The position numbers and the translations under genes are program-made. A DNA stretch of 64,000 nucleotides from JANQJA01 sp965267485 (lineage in GTDB: Bacteria > Pseudomonadota > Gammaproteobacteria > Pseudomonadales > Azotimanducaceae), in the NCBI GenBank assembly GCA_965267485.1, contig OZ254080.1, positions 1 through 64,000 on the forward strand, written 5' to 3'. Each line of letters begins with the position of its first letter. The first letter of the stretch is position 1. Below the pieces are notes generated by a model that was not told the DNA's origin, made no database searches, and saw nothing but the letters and a program-made list of their open reading frames with translations. Positions 18,022-26,008 of this stretch are shown piece after piece.

Positions 18022-18921
18022 TCAGGGCAGGGCGTCAAAGCCTACCGTGTAGATGTCGCCCATGCCATTGCCCGGTGACGTCAGCGCGTCGTTCAGGGCA
18101 TCGAGGTCAGCAAACGGCGCCTGGTCGGCGTAGCGCCGGCTGGTGAAGTACAGCGTACCGTCGTGCACGAACGGACAGTAGTCGAGCAGCGTTGAATTGA
18201 TCGGCTCGGGCAGGATCTTCGCCTCGCCGAAGGCGCCGTCGGTCTGCCGGCTGATGTACAGATCACCGCGGCCTATCTCGCCCTCCCGGCCGCCCTGTGC
18301 CGTGAAGATCACGTAGGACTCATCCGGGGCAACGAACGCGTTGAATTCGAAGCGCGCGCTGTTCACGCCGGGGCCCAGGCTTTCCACGCGCACAAACTCG
18401 CCGTCTTGCCAGATCGCTCGCAGGATATCCTCGCTGCCTTCACCGACCTCACGCTCGGCGGTGAAGTAAACGTTGCCGTTCGCAGCAATCGACGGGTAGA
18501 ACTCGTTGCCCTCGCTGTTGATCGGCGCGCCGGGATTCACCGGTGCCGACCAGCCCTCGCTCGTGCGGTCGACGTACCACAGATCCCAGTCGTCACCGTC
18601 GCGCCCCGGCTTTGGCCGGTTCGAGGCAAACCACAGCCGATCGCCATCGGGCGTGAACATCGGCTCGATATCCGACCAGGTGCCCGAGAAGCTCGCGAGC
18701 CGCGGCTCACTCCAGCCATCGCCGTCGCGCTCGGCCACGATGATCGCCGCGAACTGGTTGGCCGGTGACATCACCGTCGACATCAGGGTGTTGCCGTCGG
18801 GCGATACGGTGAGGTCGCGATTGTTCAGCCCGGAGCTGATCCAGTACTGCGACACGGTAATCTCGTCGGCAACGGCCGGAACGGTGATGAGGGCGGCAAT
18901 GACGAGCCAGATTCTGCTCAC
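18022..18921 (-). CDS. Exported WD40-like (PD40) beta-propeller protein
   Basis: A 299-residue exported protein. The GTG at 18921 overlaps the TPR stop (GTGA) and yields a signal peptide SRIWLVIAALITVPAVA. The mature part repeats short PD40 (TolB-like) blades: LTVSPDGNTLMST, EPMFTPDGDRLWFASNRP, YPSIAANGNVYFTA, FVAPDESYVIFTA and CPFVHDGTLYFTSRR. A longer upstream frame would run through the TPR gene and is rejected. Such propellers bind peptides or proteins in the periplasm. As third gene after TonB and TPR genes it may serve envelope sensing or uptake; this is inference. Confidence 0.85.
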   Translation of the reverse strand: MSRIWLVIAALITVPAVADEITVSQYWISSGLNNRDLTVSPDGNTLMSTVMSPANQFAAIIVAERDGDGWSEPRLASFSGTWSDIEPMFTPDGDRLWFASNRPKPGRDGDDWDLWYVDRTSEGWSAPVNPGAPINSEGNEFYPSIAANGNVYFTAEREVGEGSEDILRAIWQDGEFVRVESLGPGVNSARFEFNAFVAPDESYVIFTAQGGREGEIGRGDLYISRQTDGAFGEAKILPEPINSTLLDYCPFVHDGTLYFTSRRYADQAPFADLDALNDALTSPGNGMGDIYTVGFDALP

Positions 18922-19454
18922 AGGTTCTCCAGTTCTTCGAGGCGATTTTTGATCTTGCTGGAATCGGGCGCGAACTCGAGCGCCGCCTGCAGCGAGGCGC
19001 GCGCCTCGTCCTTGCGGCCCAGTTTGAGCAGCGCCAGTGCCTTGTTGTAGCGGCACACCTGGCCCGGCGTTGCGCCAAGCGCAATCGCGCGGTCGAAGTC
19101 GGCAATGGCCGCCTCGAAATCGCGCATGTGATAGTGCGTGTTACCCCGGTTCACATACGCCTGCCCGAGTGCCGGCATGATCTCGATGGCGCGGTTGTGA
19201 TCCTCCAGCGCGGCCTGCAGCTTGCCGTTGTTCGACAGGATGATGCCGCGGTTTGAATACGTTGCGGCCTGGTCGCGGCGCGTGAGGTCGCCGTGGCGCA
19301 GCGCGTCGTCGCAGTACTTGAGGCCGCTCGACGACAGCGGCAGCCGGCTCTCTTCGAAGCAGCGCATGGCGTCGGAGGGGCCGAGGCTGCTCGATGAGGC
19401 GGCCTGCAGCGCCGCAGGCAGCACAAGTATCAGAATGGCAACAGCTGAACGCAT
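18918..19454 (-). CDS. Exported TPR-repeat protein
   Basis: A 178-residue protein with a signal peptide (MRSAVAILILVLPAALQA) and about three tetratricopeptide repeats: TYSNRGIILSNNGKLQAALE, AYVNRGNTHYHMRDFEAAIA and CRYNKALALLKLGRKDEARA. TPR arrays mount protein partners. It lies one base after the TonB-like gene and overlaps the propeller gene, so all three form one operon. Confidence 0.88.
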   Translation of the reverse strand: MRSAVAILILVLPAALQAASSSSLGPSDAMRCFEESRLPLSSSGLKYCDDALRHGDLTRRDQAATYSNRGIILSNNGKLQAALEDHNRAIEIMPALGQAYVNRGNTHYHMRDFEAAIADFDRAIALGATPGQVCRYNKALALLKLGRKDEARASLQAALEFAPDSSKIKNRLEELENL

Positions 19455-19455
19455 C

Positions 19456-20127
19456 TCAGATATCAGACTCCGGCATCACGCGGGCGGCGGCGCCGCTGCC
19501 ATTCAACTCGAACACAAAGCGCATCTGGATATCGTTGACCGACAGCGGGTCGCCGAGGTGCGTGCGCGGCTGAAAGCGAAACTTGTCGATGGCGCTGAGC
19601 GCGGCGTCATCGAACAGCGAGCCCGGCGATGACTCGACGATCACCGGGTTCTGCACGGTGCCGTTCGCGCGCACCCCGAAGTTCACCACCACGTACCCCT
19701 CGATCTCTTTCATCACGGCGCTGAACGGGTAGACAGGCTGCACAACATAGAGCGGCGCGAGTTCAGCACTGGGCGGCGCAAGCTGCATCCTGATCTCATC
19801 CATCAGCTCGTCAGCCAACAGATCGAATGAGGGGCGCTCGGCGGTTGCGACGGCGTCGAACTCGGTGCGCTCGACGGGCACGCCATCCGGCGCGGGCGGC
19901 GGCTCCATGGGGATGCTCTTCTGCGGCTTCTCGCGTGTGGGTTCCTCGATATCTTCAGTGAGTTCATCAAGCGCAAGCGCGACGTTCAGCCGCACCGGTT
20001 CGATGACGTCGCGGTTACCCAGCTCGGTCATGATCAGAAAGTTCATCAGCAGGAAACAAAGAAAGGTCGCCGCCAGGGCAGCGGTAGAGATAACGCCGAT
20101 CTTCAGGGGTAGCGACAGCGAATCCAT
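19456..20127 (-). CDS. TonB-family energy transducer
   Basis: A 223-residue inner-membrane protein with one N-terminal transmembrane helix (about residues 10-32, VISTAALAATFLCFLLMNFL), a proline-containing linker (PMEPPPAPDGVPVE), and a TonB C-terminal domain: YPFSAVMKEIEGYVVVNFGV, NPVIVESSPGSLFDDAALSAI and FRFQPR. The domain spans the periplasm and transfers proton-motive energy to outer-membrane receptors. The usual Pro-Lys-rich stretch is short, and no ExbB/ExbD genes lie nearby, so it may be a dedicated or accessory TonB. It heads the operon with the TPR and propeller genes. Confidence 0.87.
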   Translation of the reverse strand: MDSLSLPLKIGVISTAALAATFLCFLLMNFLIMTELGNRDVIEPVRLNVALALDELTEDIEEPTREKPQKSIPMEPPPAPDGVPVERTEFDAVATAERPSFDLLADELMDEIRMQLAPPSAELAPLYVVQPVYPFSAVMKEIEGYVVVNFGVRANGTVQNPVIVESSPGSLFDDAALSAIDKFRFQPRTHLGDPLSVNDIQMRFVFELNGSGAAARVMPESDI

Positions 20128-20222
20128 TGTGGAATCAGGTTACACCCGGCAGGCTTGGTTTCGCCAGCCTCGTCATATATGTTCTGCTGCCTAAACCATA
20201 GTCAGAGCAAGGTTCGACACAC

Positions 20223-21359
20223 ATGACCGACATACCGAAGCAGTCCAGGCAGATCCAGACGAACATTACCTCCGCCGGCAAACTCGAGGTCACGCTCGCC
20301 GAGGTGCCGGTGCCGGAACTCGGCGATAACGACGTGCTCATCAAGGTCGAAGCCACGCCCATCAACCCCTCTGACCTCGGCCTGCTGTTTGGCCCGGCTG
20401 ATATGTCGACCGCGACGCAGGAAGGCACCGCCGATTCACCCAGGGTTGTTGCGGATATTCCCGAGAAGATGATGCGCATGGTGCAGGCGCGCATCGACCA
20501 GGCGCTGCCGGTGGGTAACGAGGGCGGCGGCGTTGTGGTTGCAGCCGGCTCGGCTCCCGACGCGCAAGCGCTCATCGGCAAGACGGTCGGCGCCGTTGGC
20601 GGCGCCATGTACTCCGAATATCGCGTGGTGCCGGCGCAGCTTTGCCTCGTCATGAATGAAGGTACGACGTCGGAAGAAGCGGCTAGCTGCTTCGTGAACC
20701 CGCTGACCGCACTCGGCATGGTCGAGACCATGCGCATGGAAGGCCACACCGCGCTCGTGCACACCGCCGCGGCCTCGAACCTCGGCCAGATGCTGGTGAA
20801 GATCTGCCTCGCCGACGGCATCGAGCTCGTGAACATCGTGCGCAAGCAGGACCAGGTCGACCTGCTGAAATCCCTCGGCGCGAAGTACGTGCTGAACAGC
20901 AGCGACGAAAACTTCATGAGCGACCTCACGGATGCGCTTGCAGAAACCAAGGCCACCATCGCGTTCGACGCCACCGGCGGCGGCACGCTCGGCAGCCAGA
21001 TCCTCTCGTGCATGGAAGCTGCCGCGCAGCGCAACATGGGTGCCTACAGCCGTTACGGCTCCGACACCTTCAAGCAGCTCTACATCTATGGCGGCCTCGA
21101 CACCACGCCCACCACGCTGACCCGTAACTTCGGCTTCAGCTGGGCGATTGGCGGCTGGCTGCTCACGCCGTTCATGCAGAAGGTCGGCAACGAGGTCATG
21201 GATCGCCTGCGCAAGCGCGTGGCCGACGAGATCAAGACCACGTTTGCGAGCACCTATTCCGACCGCGTGTCGCTGGTGGGTGCGCTTGATCTCGACGCCG
21301 TTGCCGTCTACAACCAGCGGGCAACCGGTAAAAAGACGCTGATCTGCCCGCACCAATAG
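20223..21359 (+). CDS. Zinc-free MDR-family dehydrogenase (quinone-reductase-like)
   Basis: A 378-residue medium-chain dehydrogenase/reductase. Seen: EVPVPELGDNDVLIKVEATPINPSDLGLLFGP at the N-terminus, the Rossmann loop HTAAASNLGQMLVKICLADG and the following SLGAKYVLNSSDENF. The four-cysteine zinc lobe of alcohol dehydrogenases is missing, as in quinone oxidoreductases and enoyl reductases. Some related proteins are annotated zinc-binding although they hold no zinc. The exact substrate (quinone, enoyl thioester or alcohol) cannot be told. It ends 33 bases ahead of the peroxiredoxin and probably shares its transcript. Confidence 0.88.
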   Translation: MTDIPKQSRQIQTNITSAGKLEVTLAEVPVPELGDNDVLIKVEATPINPSDLGLLFGPADMSTATQEGTADSPRVVADIPEKMMRMVQARIDQALPVGNEGGGVVVAAGSAPDAQALIGKTVGAVGGAMYSEYRVVPAQLCLVMNEGTTSEEAASCFVNPLTALGMVETMRMEGHTALVHTAAASNLGQMLVKICLADGIELVNIVRKQDQVDLLKSLGAKYVLNSSDENFMSDLTDALAETKATIAFDATGGGTLGSQILSCMEAAAQRNMGAYSRYGSDTFKQLYIYGGLDTTPTTLTRNFGFSWAIGGWLLTPFMQKVGNEVMDRLRKRVADEIKTTFASTYSDRVSLVGALDLDAVAVYNQRATGKKTLICPHQ

Positions 21360-21392
21360 GCGTAAGATGGGTCAGGAGAGGAGGTAACCCCG

Positions 21393-21923
21393 ATGAAGCA
21401 ACTGTCAAAGTGGTTCGTGGCGCTCAGCGCGCTGCTCTTCATCCTGACCCAGCCCGCACTGGCCGACGTCGAGGTCGGTGACCCCGCGCCCGACTTCGAG
21501 CTCATCGGCTCTGATGGCAAGACGTATACGCTTTCTGAGTTCAAGGGTGAGCAGGCGGTGGTGATTGCCTTCTTCCCCAAGGCCTTCACCGGCGGATGAA
21601 CCCTCGAATGCAAGGCGCTGCGTGACAGCGACCAGCAGATTCGGGAGTACGACGTCGCCTACTTCATGGCGAGCACCGACAAGCCCGAAGACAACAAGGG
21701 CTTTGCCGAGAAGAACGAGGCCACCTTCCCTATCCTCTCTGACCCCGATGTGGATTACATCGGCGAGTACGGCGTCGTGATGGACCGCGGCCTTGCTCGC
21801 CGCTGGACGTTCTACATCGACAAAGACGGCATCATTCGCAAGATCGACAAACAGGTCGACCCGCGGACTGCCGGCGAAGCGCTGGTGGCCAACCTCGAGG
21901 CCCTGGGCTTCCCGAAGCGCTGA
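21393..21923 (+). CDS. Exported peroxiredoxin with in-frame UGA (putative selenoprotein)
   Basis: Read through the TGA at 21597-21599, this gives one 176-residue AhpC/TSA-type peroxiredoxin. Seen: a signal peptide (residues 1-24, ending QPALA), the active-site motif PxxxTxxU (P62-T66-U69) where the family has the peroxidatic Cys, and a nearby C73. The reading frame and homology continue on both sides of the TGA (VAYFMASTDKPEDNKGF, FPILSDPDVDYIGEYG, RRWTFYIDKDGIIRKID). A hairpin suited to a SECIS lies 17-31 bases after the TGA. The start has an excellent GAGAGGAGG site. Alternative: a Cys-to-stop pseudogene. The selenocysteine machinery is not in the window. Confidence 0.85.
21616..21630 (+). 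other. Candidate bacterial SECIS hairpin
   Basis: CGCTG (21616-21620), loop CGTGA and CAGCG (21626-21630) form a 5-bp stem; GG (21614-21615) and CC (21632-21633) can extend it past a bulged A. The loop starts 21 bases after the UGA and has a G in its first two positions, as bacterial SECIS elements recognised by SelB usually do. Distance and shape fit; binding was not tested. Confidence 0.55.
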
Positions 21924-21930
21924 GCCCGGC

Positions 21931-23964
21931 TCACCGTTGCCTCGCGCGTTCGAACAGCAGCGGAATGACGTCGCTCGCGCGCACCTTCTCTTTCAGCCGC
22001 CGGTTGTAGTCGCGAAGGTCCTGGTCGGGTGCGATCTGGCGCGTGCCGCCAATGTCGATCAGCGTGATCTGCCCATCGGCGCCCGCGTTGGGTGAGTCCG
22101 GCTCGATGCGTGCCCATGCTTCCTGCAACGTCTTCTCCAGCAGCGCCATGTCGGTACCGCGATTCACGAACAGGATGATGCGCGAGAGCCGGACGCGGTT
22201 CAGTAACACCCCGAGCTCATAAACGCAGCCCAGATCCTCATCGTTGAAGTCCGCGAGATACATCACGACGAGGTCACACCGGATGACAATCTCATCGAGC
22301 GCCTGCCGCCAGAATGCGTTGTTGAACTGGAACGCCTCGATGGGATATCGGTCGTTTCGATCGGGCGTGGGCTCGATGTCGTCGAACTTCGACTGCAGGT
22401 CGCCGCCATCGTCGAGCACGATTTCGTCTACGCGCCCGGTGAGCACCCGAAAGCGGTCCCGCCAGCTCGTCGCCGCGGTATCGGCGCCATCGAGGCGGTA
22501 CACCGGCCCGACGACCCGCCACGCATCGACCATCTCGAGATAGTCGAGCAGGCTCGGTGAATCGAACACCCGCAGGGTCAGCAGTGAACTCACCGTATGC
22601 GTGCCGACGAGGCGGTGGCGAAGGCGCGACTTAACAATCCAGGTGAGGGCGATGTACAGCCCGGCGACGACAAGCCCCACGTTCGGCGTCATCATCAGCA
22701 GTGTCAGCAGCCACAGCCAGCACATCACGGTGGCAAAGGTGGGCAACGGCAGAATGCCAATCGCAATTTCCGGTGTGCGGCCGAGGATGGCGTCGTCGAG
22801 GCTGACATACGCCAGGCTGTCGCGCCGATGCAGCAGGTAGTACATCGCATCGGCGATGAAAGGAAAGAGCGACAGGAATATCAGGAAACCATGAGGCAGT
22901 GGGCTTGCCACTAGCGTGACGGCGGCAAGGACGATCAACATCCCGTGTTGATAGGCGCGTCGGTACAGCCGGTAAGTGCGGAACCGCGAGTAGGGGTCGT
23001 CGTCCCGCTTTGGGCGTGCGCGCAAGGTCGCGGCGTTCTGCCAGTCCAGTGTGAGGTAACCGCCGGGGCCGTCACCGGCTTCTTGCGATGTGCTTGTGCG
23101 CGGCGCGGGAGCGCTCTCGGCGGTGGCTGCTTGCGCACGGAGGCCTGCGCGCTCAACTTCTGCCGAGATCTGCGAGCGGGAATGGCCGAACCACCACTTG
23201 TTGCCGCCGCCGTAGGCCGCGCCCAGGAGCGCGCAGAACAGCGCAAACATGAAGTGCCCACCACTGAAGATGAGGCCCAGCAGGCCGAACCCGAGGGCGG
23301 GCAGGATGAGCGCGCCATCCCAGGTACCGCGCACGCCACCTTCGCTGATACGGTGAGGCGGGAACAGCTTGTCGAGGCCCATCGCGATCACGGTCTCTGC
23401 CGACTCGTCGCGCCACGCATGCGGTACGTCTTGCTCGATATGCGCATGTCGGGATGAGAAGCCGCGGGAGATCTCGCGCCTCACGCGCGACTGCATCTCA
23501 TCATCGAGGCCTGCCCGCGCCAGCGCGTGTTCAACGTCGAACGGCTCAAGATCCGCAATCGCCTCCGCCGTCGCCTCGGTAGCGGCGTGAGTACCGTCCT
23601 CATTCACCTCGGCGTGCCCGCGCAGCACAAGCATTACCCACACCTGCTCGGTGGCGCGCGCCCACGGGTCGTTCGACTTGCGCACCAGCCAGTCGTGCAC
23701 GCACTCGCGCACACCAGACGCCTGCGTGGCGACGAGCCGTGCCTCCACGGAGTCGCCGGGGAACGATGATGTGCCGGTGAAGTGCATCAGCAGATCGCCA
23801 CCAAAGCGGCGCGGCTGCCAGTGCAGCGTGACATCGCCGTGCTCGACGAGCGCCGCGATGGCGGCAAGCACGACCGACTCGGCAAATCGATTGCCACGCA
23901 CGGCGGGCGCCGGCTTGAGAAAGGCGATGTCTGAAGGGGTCAGCACGGTTTGATCGTACGGCAC
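21931..23964 (-). CDS. Multi-spanning membrane protein with C-terminal Rossmann/TIR-like domain
   Basis: About 677 residues from GTG 23964 (longer starts up to 24057 would overlap the opposite gene). The N-terminal 190 residues are soluble. Two membrane hairpins follow (LILPALGFGLLGLIFSGGHF, then further segments), a charged loop, and three or four more helices (FATVMCWLWLLTLLMMTP). The last 200 residues form a soluble alternating strand/helix domain: LLTLRVFDSPSLLDYLEM, WRVVGPVYRLDG, CDLVVMYLADFNDEDLGCVYELG. The last segment recalls TIR-like folds with a conserved D-L-x-x-F and Gly-Cys-x-x-Glu. The gene is followed by the selenoprotein on the other strand. No known function. Confidence 0.72.
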   Translation of the reverse strand: MPYDQTVLTPSDIAFLKPAPAVRGNRFAESVVLAAIAALVEHGDVTLHWQPRRFGGDLLMHFTGTSSFPGDSVEARLVATQASGVRECVHDWLVRKSNDPWARATEQVWVMLVLRGHAEVNEDGTHAATEATAEAIADLEPFDVEHALARAGLDDEMQSRVRREISRGFSSRHAHIEQDVPHAWRDESAETVIAMGLDKLFPPHRISEGGVRGTWDGALILPALGFGLLGLIFSGGHFMFALFCALLGAAYGGGNKWWFGHSRSQISAEVERAGLRAQAATAESAPAPRTSTSQEAGDGPGGYLTLDWQNAATLRARPKRDDDPYSRFRTYRLYRRAYQHGMLIVLAAVTLVASPLPHGFLIFLSLFPFIADAMYYLLHRRDSLAYVSLDDAILGRTPEIAIGILPLPTFATVMCWLWLLTLLMMTPNVGLVVAGLYIALTWIVKSRLRHRLVGTHTVSSLLTLRVFDSPSLLDYLEMVDAWRVVGPVYRLDGADTAATSWRDRFRVLTGRVDEIVLDDGGDLQSKFDDIEPTPDRNDRYPIEAFQFNNAFWRQALDEIVIRCDLVVMYLADFNDEDLGCVYELGVLLNRVRLSRIILFVNRGTDMALLEKTLQEAWARIEPDSPNAGADGQITLIDIGGTRQIAPDQDLRDYNRRLKEKVRASDVIPLLFERARQR

Positions 23965-23999
23965 ACGGGCGCCCGGCTTTGTATAGACTGCACCACAGC

Positions 24000-24596
24000 A
24001 TGACAGACCCCGAACACATTTGCCTCGAAGGTGGCCGGCTGACGTTCTGGCGATCATGGCTCGACGCGGCCGAGGCAGAGGCCCTCTTCAACACCTTCGA
24101 GCGGGAACTCGCCTGGGAGCAATCCCGCATTCGCCTCTTTGGCAGCGAGAAGCTCATCCCGCGCCTCAACGCGTGGTACGCCGACGACGGCCTCACGTAC
24201 ACCTACTCCGGCAAGACCTTCGAACCCAATGCCTGGACGCCGGCGCTGACCGATGTGCGAACGCGCATTGAAGACACTACCGGCTACCCGTTCAACAGCG
24301 TGCTCGCGAACCTCTACCGCGACGGCCAGGACTCCAACGGCTGGCACAGCGACAACGAGCCCGAGCTTGGCCAGAACCCTGCGATTGCCTCACTCAGCCT
24401 CGGCGGCGAGCGCAAGTTCCACCTGAAGCACCGGACCCGCAAAGACCTCGCGCCGCTTCACCTCACGCTGCCCTCGGGCTCGCTGCTGCTGATGACCGGC
24501 GAGACCCAGCACCACTGGCTGCATCAGGTGCCGAAAACGAAGCGGCCGGTGCCGCCCAGAATCAACCTCACGTTCAGGCGCATTGTTCGTGGATGA
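24000..24596 (+). CDS. AlkB-like 2-oxoglutarate/Fe(II) dioxygenase
   Basis: A 198-residue enzyme of the AlkB family, which removes alkyl groups from DNA or RNA bases by oxidative demethylation. Seen: the iron ligands H116-x-D118 (NGWHSDNEPELG) and H175 (WLHQVPKTKR), and R187 for 2-oxoglutarate (PPRINLTFRRI). The length is close to E. coli AlkB (216 aa) and to ALKBH2/3-like bacterial forms, which have the same HxD...H...R order. ATG 24000 is preceded by TATAGACT, a likely -10 box. Its 3' end overlaps the following gene by 14 bases, so they are coupled. Confidence 0.92.
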   Translation: MTDPEHICLEGGRLTFWRSWLDAAEAEALFNTFERELAWEQSRIRLFGSEKLIPRLNAWYADDGLTYTYSGKTFEPNAWTPALTDVRTRIEDTTGYPFNSVLANLYRDGQDSNGWHSDNEPELGQNPAIASLSLGGERKFHLKHRTRKDLAPLHLTLPSGSLLLMTGETQHHWLHQVPKTKRPVPPRINLTFRRIVRG

Positions 24597-25389
24597 TCTC
24601 ACCTCATACCTACGCCTGCTGGGCCGCGACGTTGAGGTCGCGATTGATCGCCCGCTGGGCAGCGAGCACCCGCGGCTTAGCTTTCGCTACGAGGTCAACT
24701 ACGGCTACGTGCCCGGTACGCTTGCTGGTGATGATTCAGAGATAGACGCCTACGTGCTGGGGCAGAGTACGCCCCTCGAGCGATTCGTTGGCAAGTGCAT
24801 CGCCATCATCGCGCGCTACGATGATGTGGAGCACAAGCTGGTCGTCGCGAACGCCGAGATTGAACCGCAAGAGATTGCGGCCAGCGTGAACTTCGTTGAG
24901 CAGTACTACGACACCTTCGCCATCTATCACTTCGACGCGTTGGGCACGAGGGGCGCGAAGACTGCCGACTTCGATTGGCTGCTCGCGCTACGCCAGCAGA
25001 CGATGGACCCTCACCTGACCGCCGCCGGCATGACGCCCAACATGCCCGCGCACATTGAGGCAGTAGAGAAGGATTATGACTGGGCGCGCATCGTCACCTG
25101 GCACGGCGAAGACGTGGGCATGGTGAAGCTGATTCGCACGGACCCCGAGTGGCACCTGCGGCAGATACAGATCTCGCCGGCGTGGCAGGGCCGTGGCCTC
25201 GGTGCCGCCATCCTCGCGCCTCTACTCTGTGAGGCAACCGATGCGGGCCGCGCGATTGTGCTGAACGTACTGCGCGTGAACCCTGCTGAAAAACTATACA
25301 GACGCCTTGGCTTCGAGCCCGTGAGCGAAAGCGAAACCTCGTACAAGATGCGGCGCCCGCCATTGAACATGAGTGCAGACTCGGCATAG
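24583..25389 (+). CDS. Fusion of an inorganic pyrophosphatase-like domain and a GNAT acetyltransferase
   Basis: A 268-residue protein from TTG 24583 (GTG 24589 is equally possible). The first 120 residues resemble a small pyrophosphatase-type barrel: AIDRPLGSEHP, RYEVNYGYVPGTLAGDD, AYVLGQSTPLERFVGKCIAI and DDVEHKLVVANAE. The second half is a GNAT domain: the strand WHLRQIQISPAW, the acetyl-CoA loop QGRGLGAAI, and the final NPAEKLYRRLGFEP. Stand-alone relatives of the first half occur next to acetyltransferases in other bacteria. The joined protein may act on nucleotides or amines; the function is unknown. Confidence 0.75.
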   Translation: MFVDDLTSYLRLLGRDVEVAIDRPLGSEHPRLSFRYEVNYGYVPGTLAGDDSEIDAYVLGQSTPLERFVGKCIAIIARYDDVEHKLVVANAEIEPQEIAASVNFVEQYYDTFAIYHFDALGTRGAKTADFDWLLALRQQTMDPHLTAAGMTPNMPAHIEAVEKDYDWARIVTWHGEDVGMVKLIRTDPEWHLRQIQISPAWQGRGLGAAILAPLLCEATDAGRAIVLNVLRVNPAEKLYRRLGFEPVSESETSYKMRRPPLNMSADSA

Positions 25390-25436
25390 GATCAAGGCGA
25401 AGCACGCTTCCATGCCAGGCGAGACAGGAGGTCGAG

Positions 25437-25859
25437 ATGGCAGCAGCACCCACCGGTGATGTGAAGGCGGTATTCGACAGCTACCCACCCAAAGCCCGCA
25501 ATCAACTGCTGGCCGCACGCGCTCTGTTACTCAAGACCGCCGCGCAAACCGACGGCGTGGGCGCGATTCACGAAACGCTCAAGTGGAGCGAGCCCGCCTA
25601 CCTCACCCAGCAAACCGGCGCCGGCACCACCATCCGCCTCGCCTGGAAGGCAGCAAACCCCGATGAGTACCGCGTGCTAGTGCACTGCCAGACCAACCTC
25701 ATTGAAACCTTCCGCACCATCTGCCCCGACCTCGACTACGACGGCAACCGCGCGATTGTGCTGGATGTAAATGCGCCGCTGCCCCGCGATGCGCTGGCGC
25801 AGTTCTTTGGGATGGCGTTGGTGTATCACCGGGTGAAGCCGAAGGTTGTGACGGATTAG
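25437..25859 (+). CDS. DUF1801-domain protein
   Basis: A 140-residue DUF1801 protein: VKAVFDSYPPKARNQLLAAR, the ETLKWSEPAYLTQ core and a C-terminal LPRDALAQFFGMALVYHRVK. The fold resembles iron-chaperone frataxin-like or YdhG proteins; no enzymatic action is proven. The ribosome site AGGAGG is strong. It is the last gene of the GC-rich chromosome before the A+T-rich cassette region. Confidence 0.85.
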   Translation: MAAAPTGDVKAVFDSYPPKARNQLLAARALLLKTAAQTDGVGAIHETLKWSEPAYLTQQTGAGTTIRLAWKAANPDEYRVLVHCQTNLIETFRTICPDLDYDGNRAIVLDVNAPLPRDALAQFFGMALVYHRVKPKVVTD

Positions 25860-25885
25860 GCGGCGAAAATTCACGTTGGAAGTTG

Positions 25886-25945
25886 TTATGTGGCAAAAAC
25901 GCGCGAAGAGAAACGGAATAAGTTGCGCATCTGTTAGGTTTAAGT
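25886..25945 (+). other. Possible left recombination boundary (attI-like)
   Basis: After the DUF1801 stop, the 60 bases contain GTTATGTGGC, AAGTTGCGC and the core GTTAGGT (GTTRRRY), an arrangement like the direct repeats and core of attI. No left half of an attC can be paired with it, so it is not an attC. Composition changes here. Evidence is weak without an integrase gene. Confidence 0.3.
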
Positions 25946-26008
25946 GGAGTCATTGCCGCGGACTGTATTGTTTTGTGGCTGGTTCACTACCAAGGCAACC
26001 CGCGGACA

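Noticed and set aside
20436..21356. A 306-codon minus-strand frame opposite the MDR dehydrogenase
   Set aside because: Codon pattern mirrors the plus-strand gene; no domain seen.
21393..21599. Reading the peroxiredoxin as a 68-residue truncated gene plus a separate gene at 21666
   Set aside because: Both parts are in one frame and the TGA falls exactly on the catalytic position, so one selenoprotein gene is the better reading. A Cys-to-stop mutation remains the alternative.
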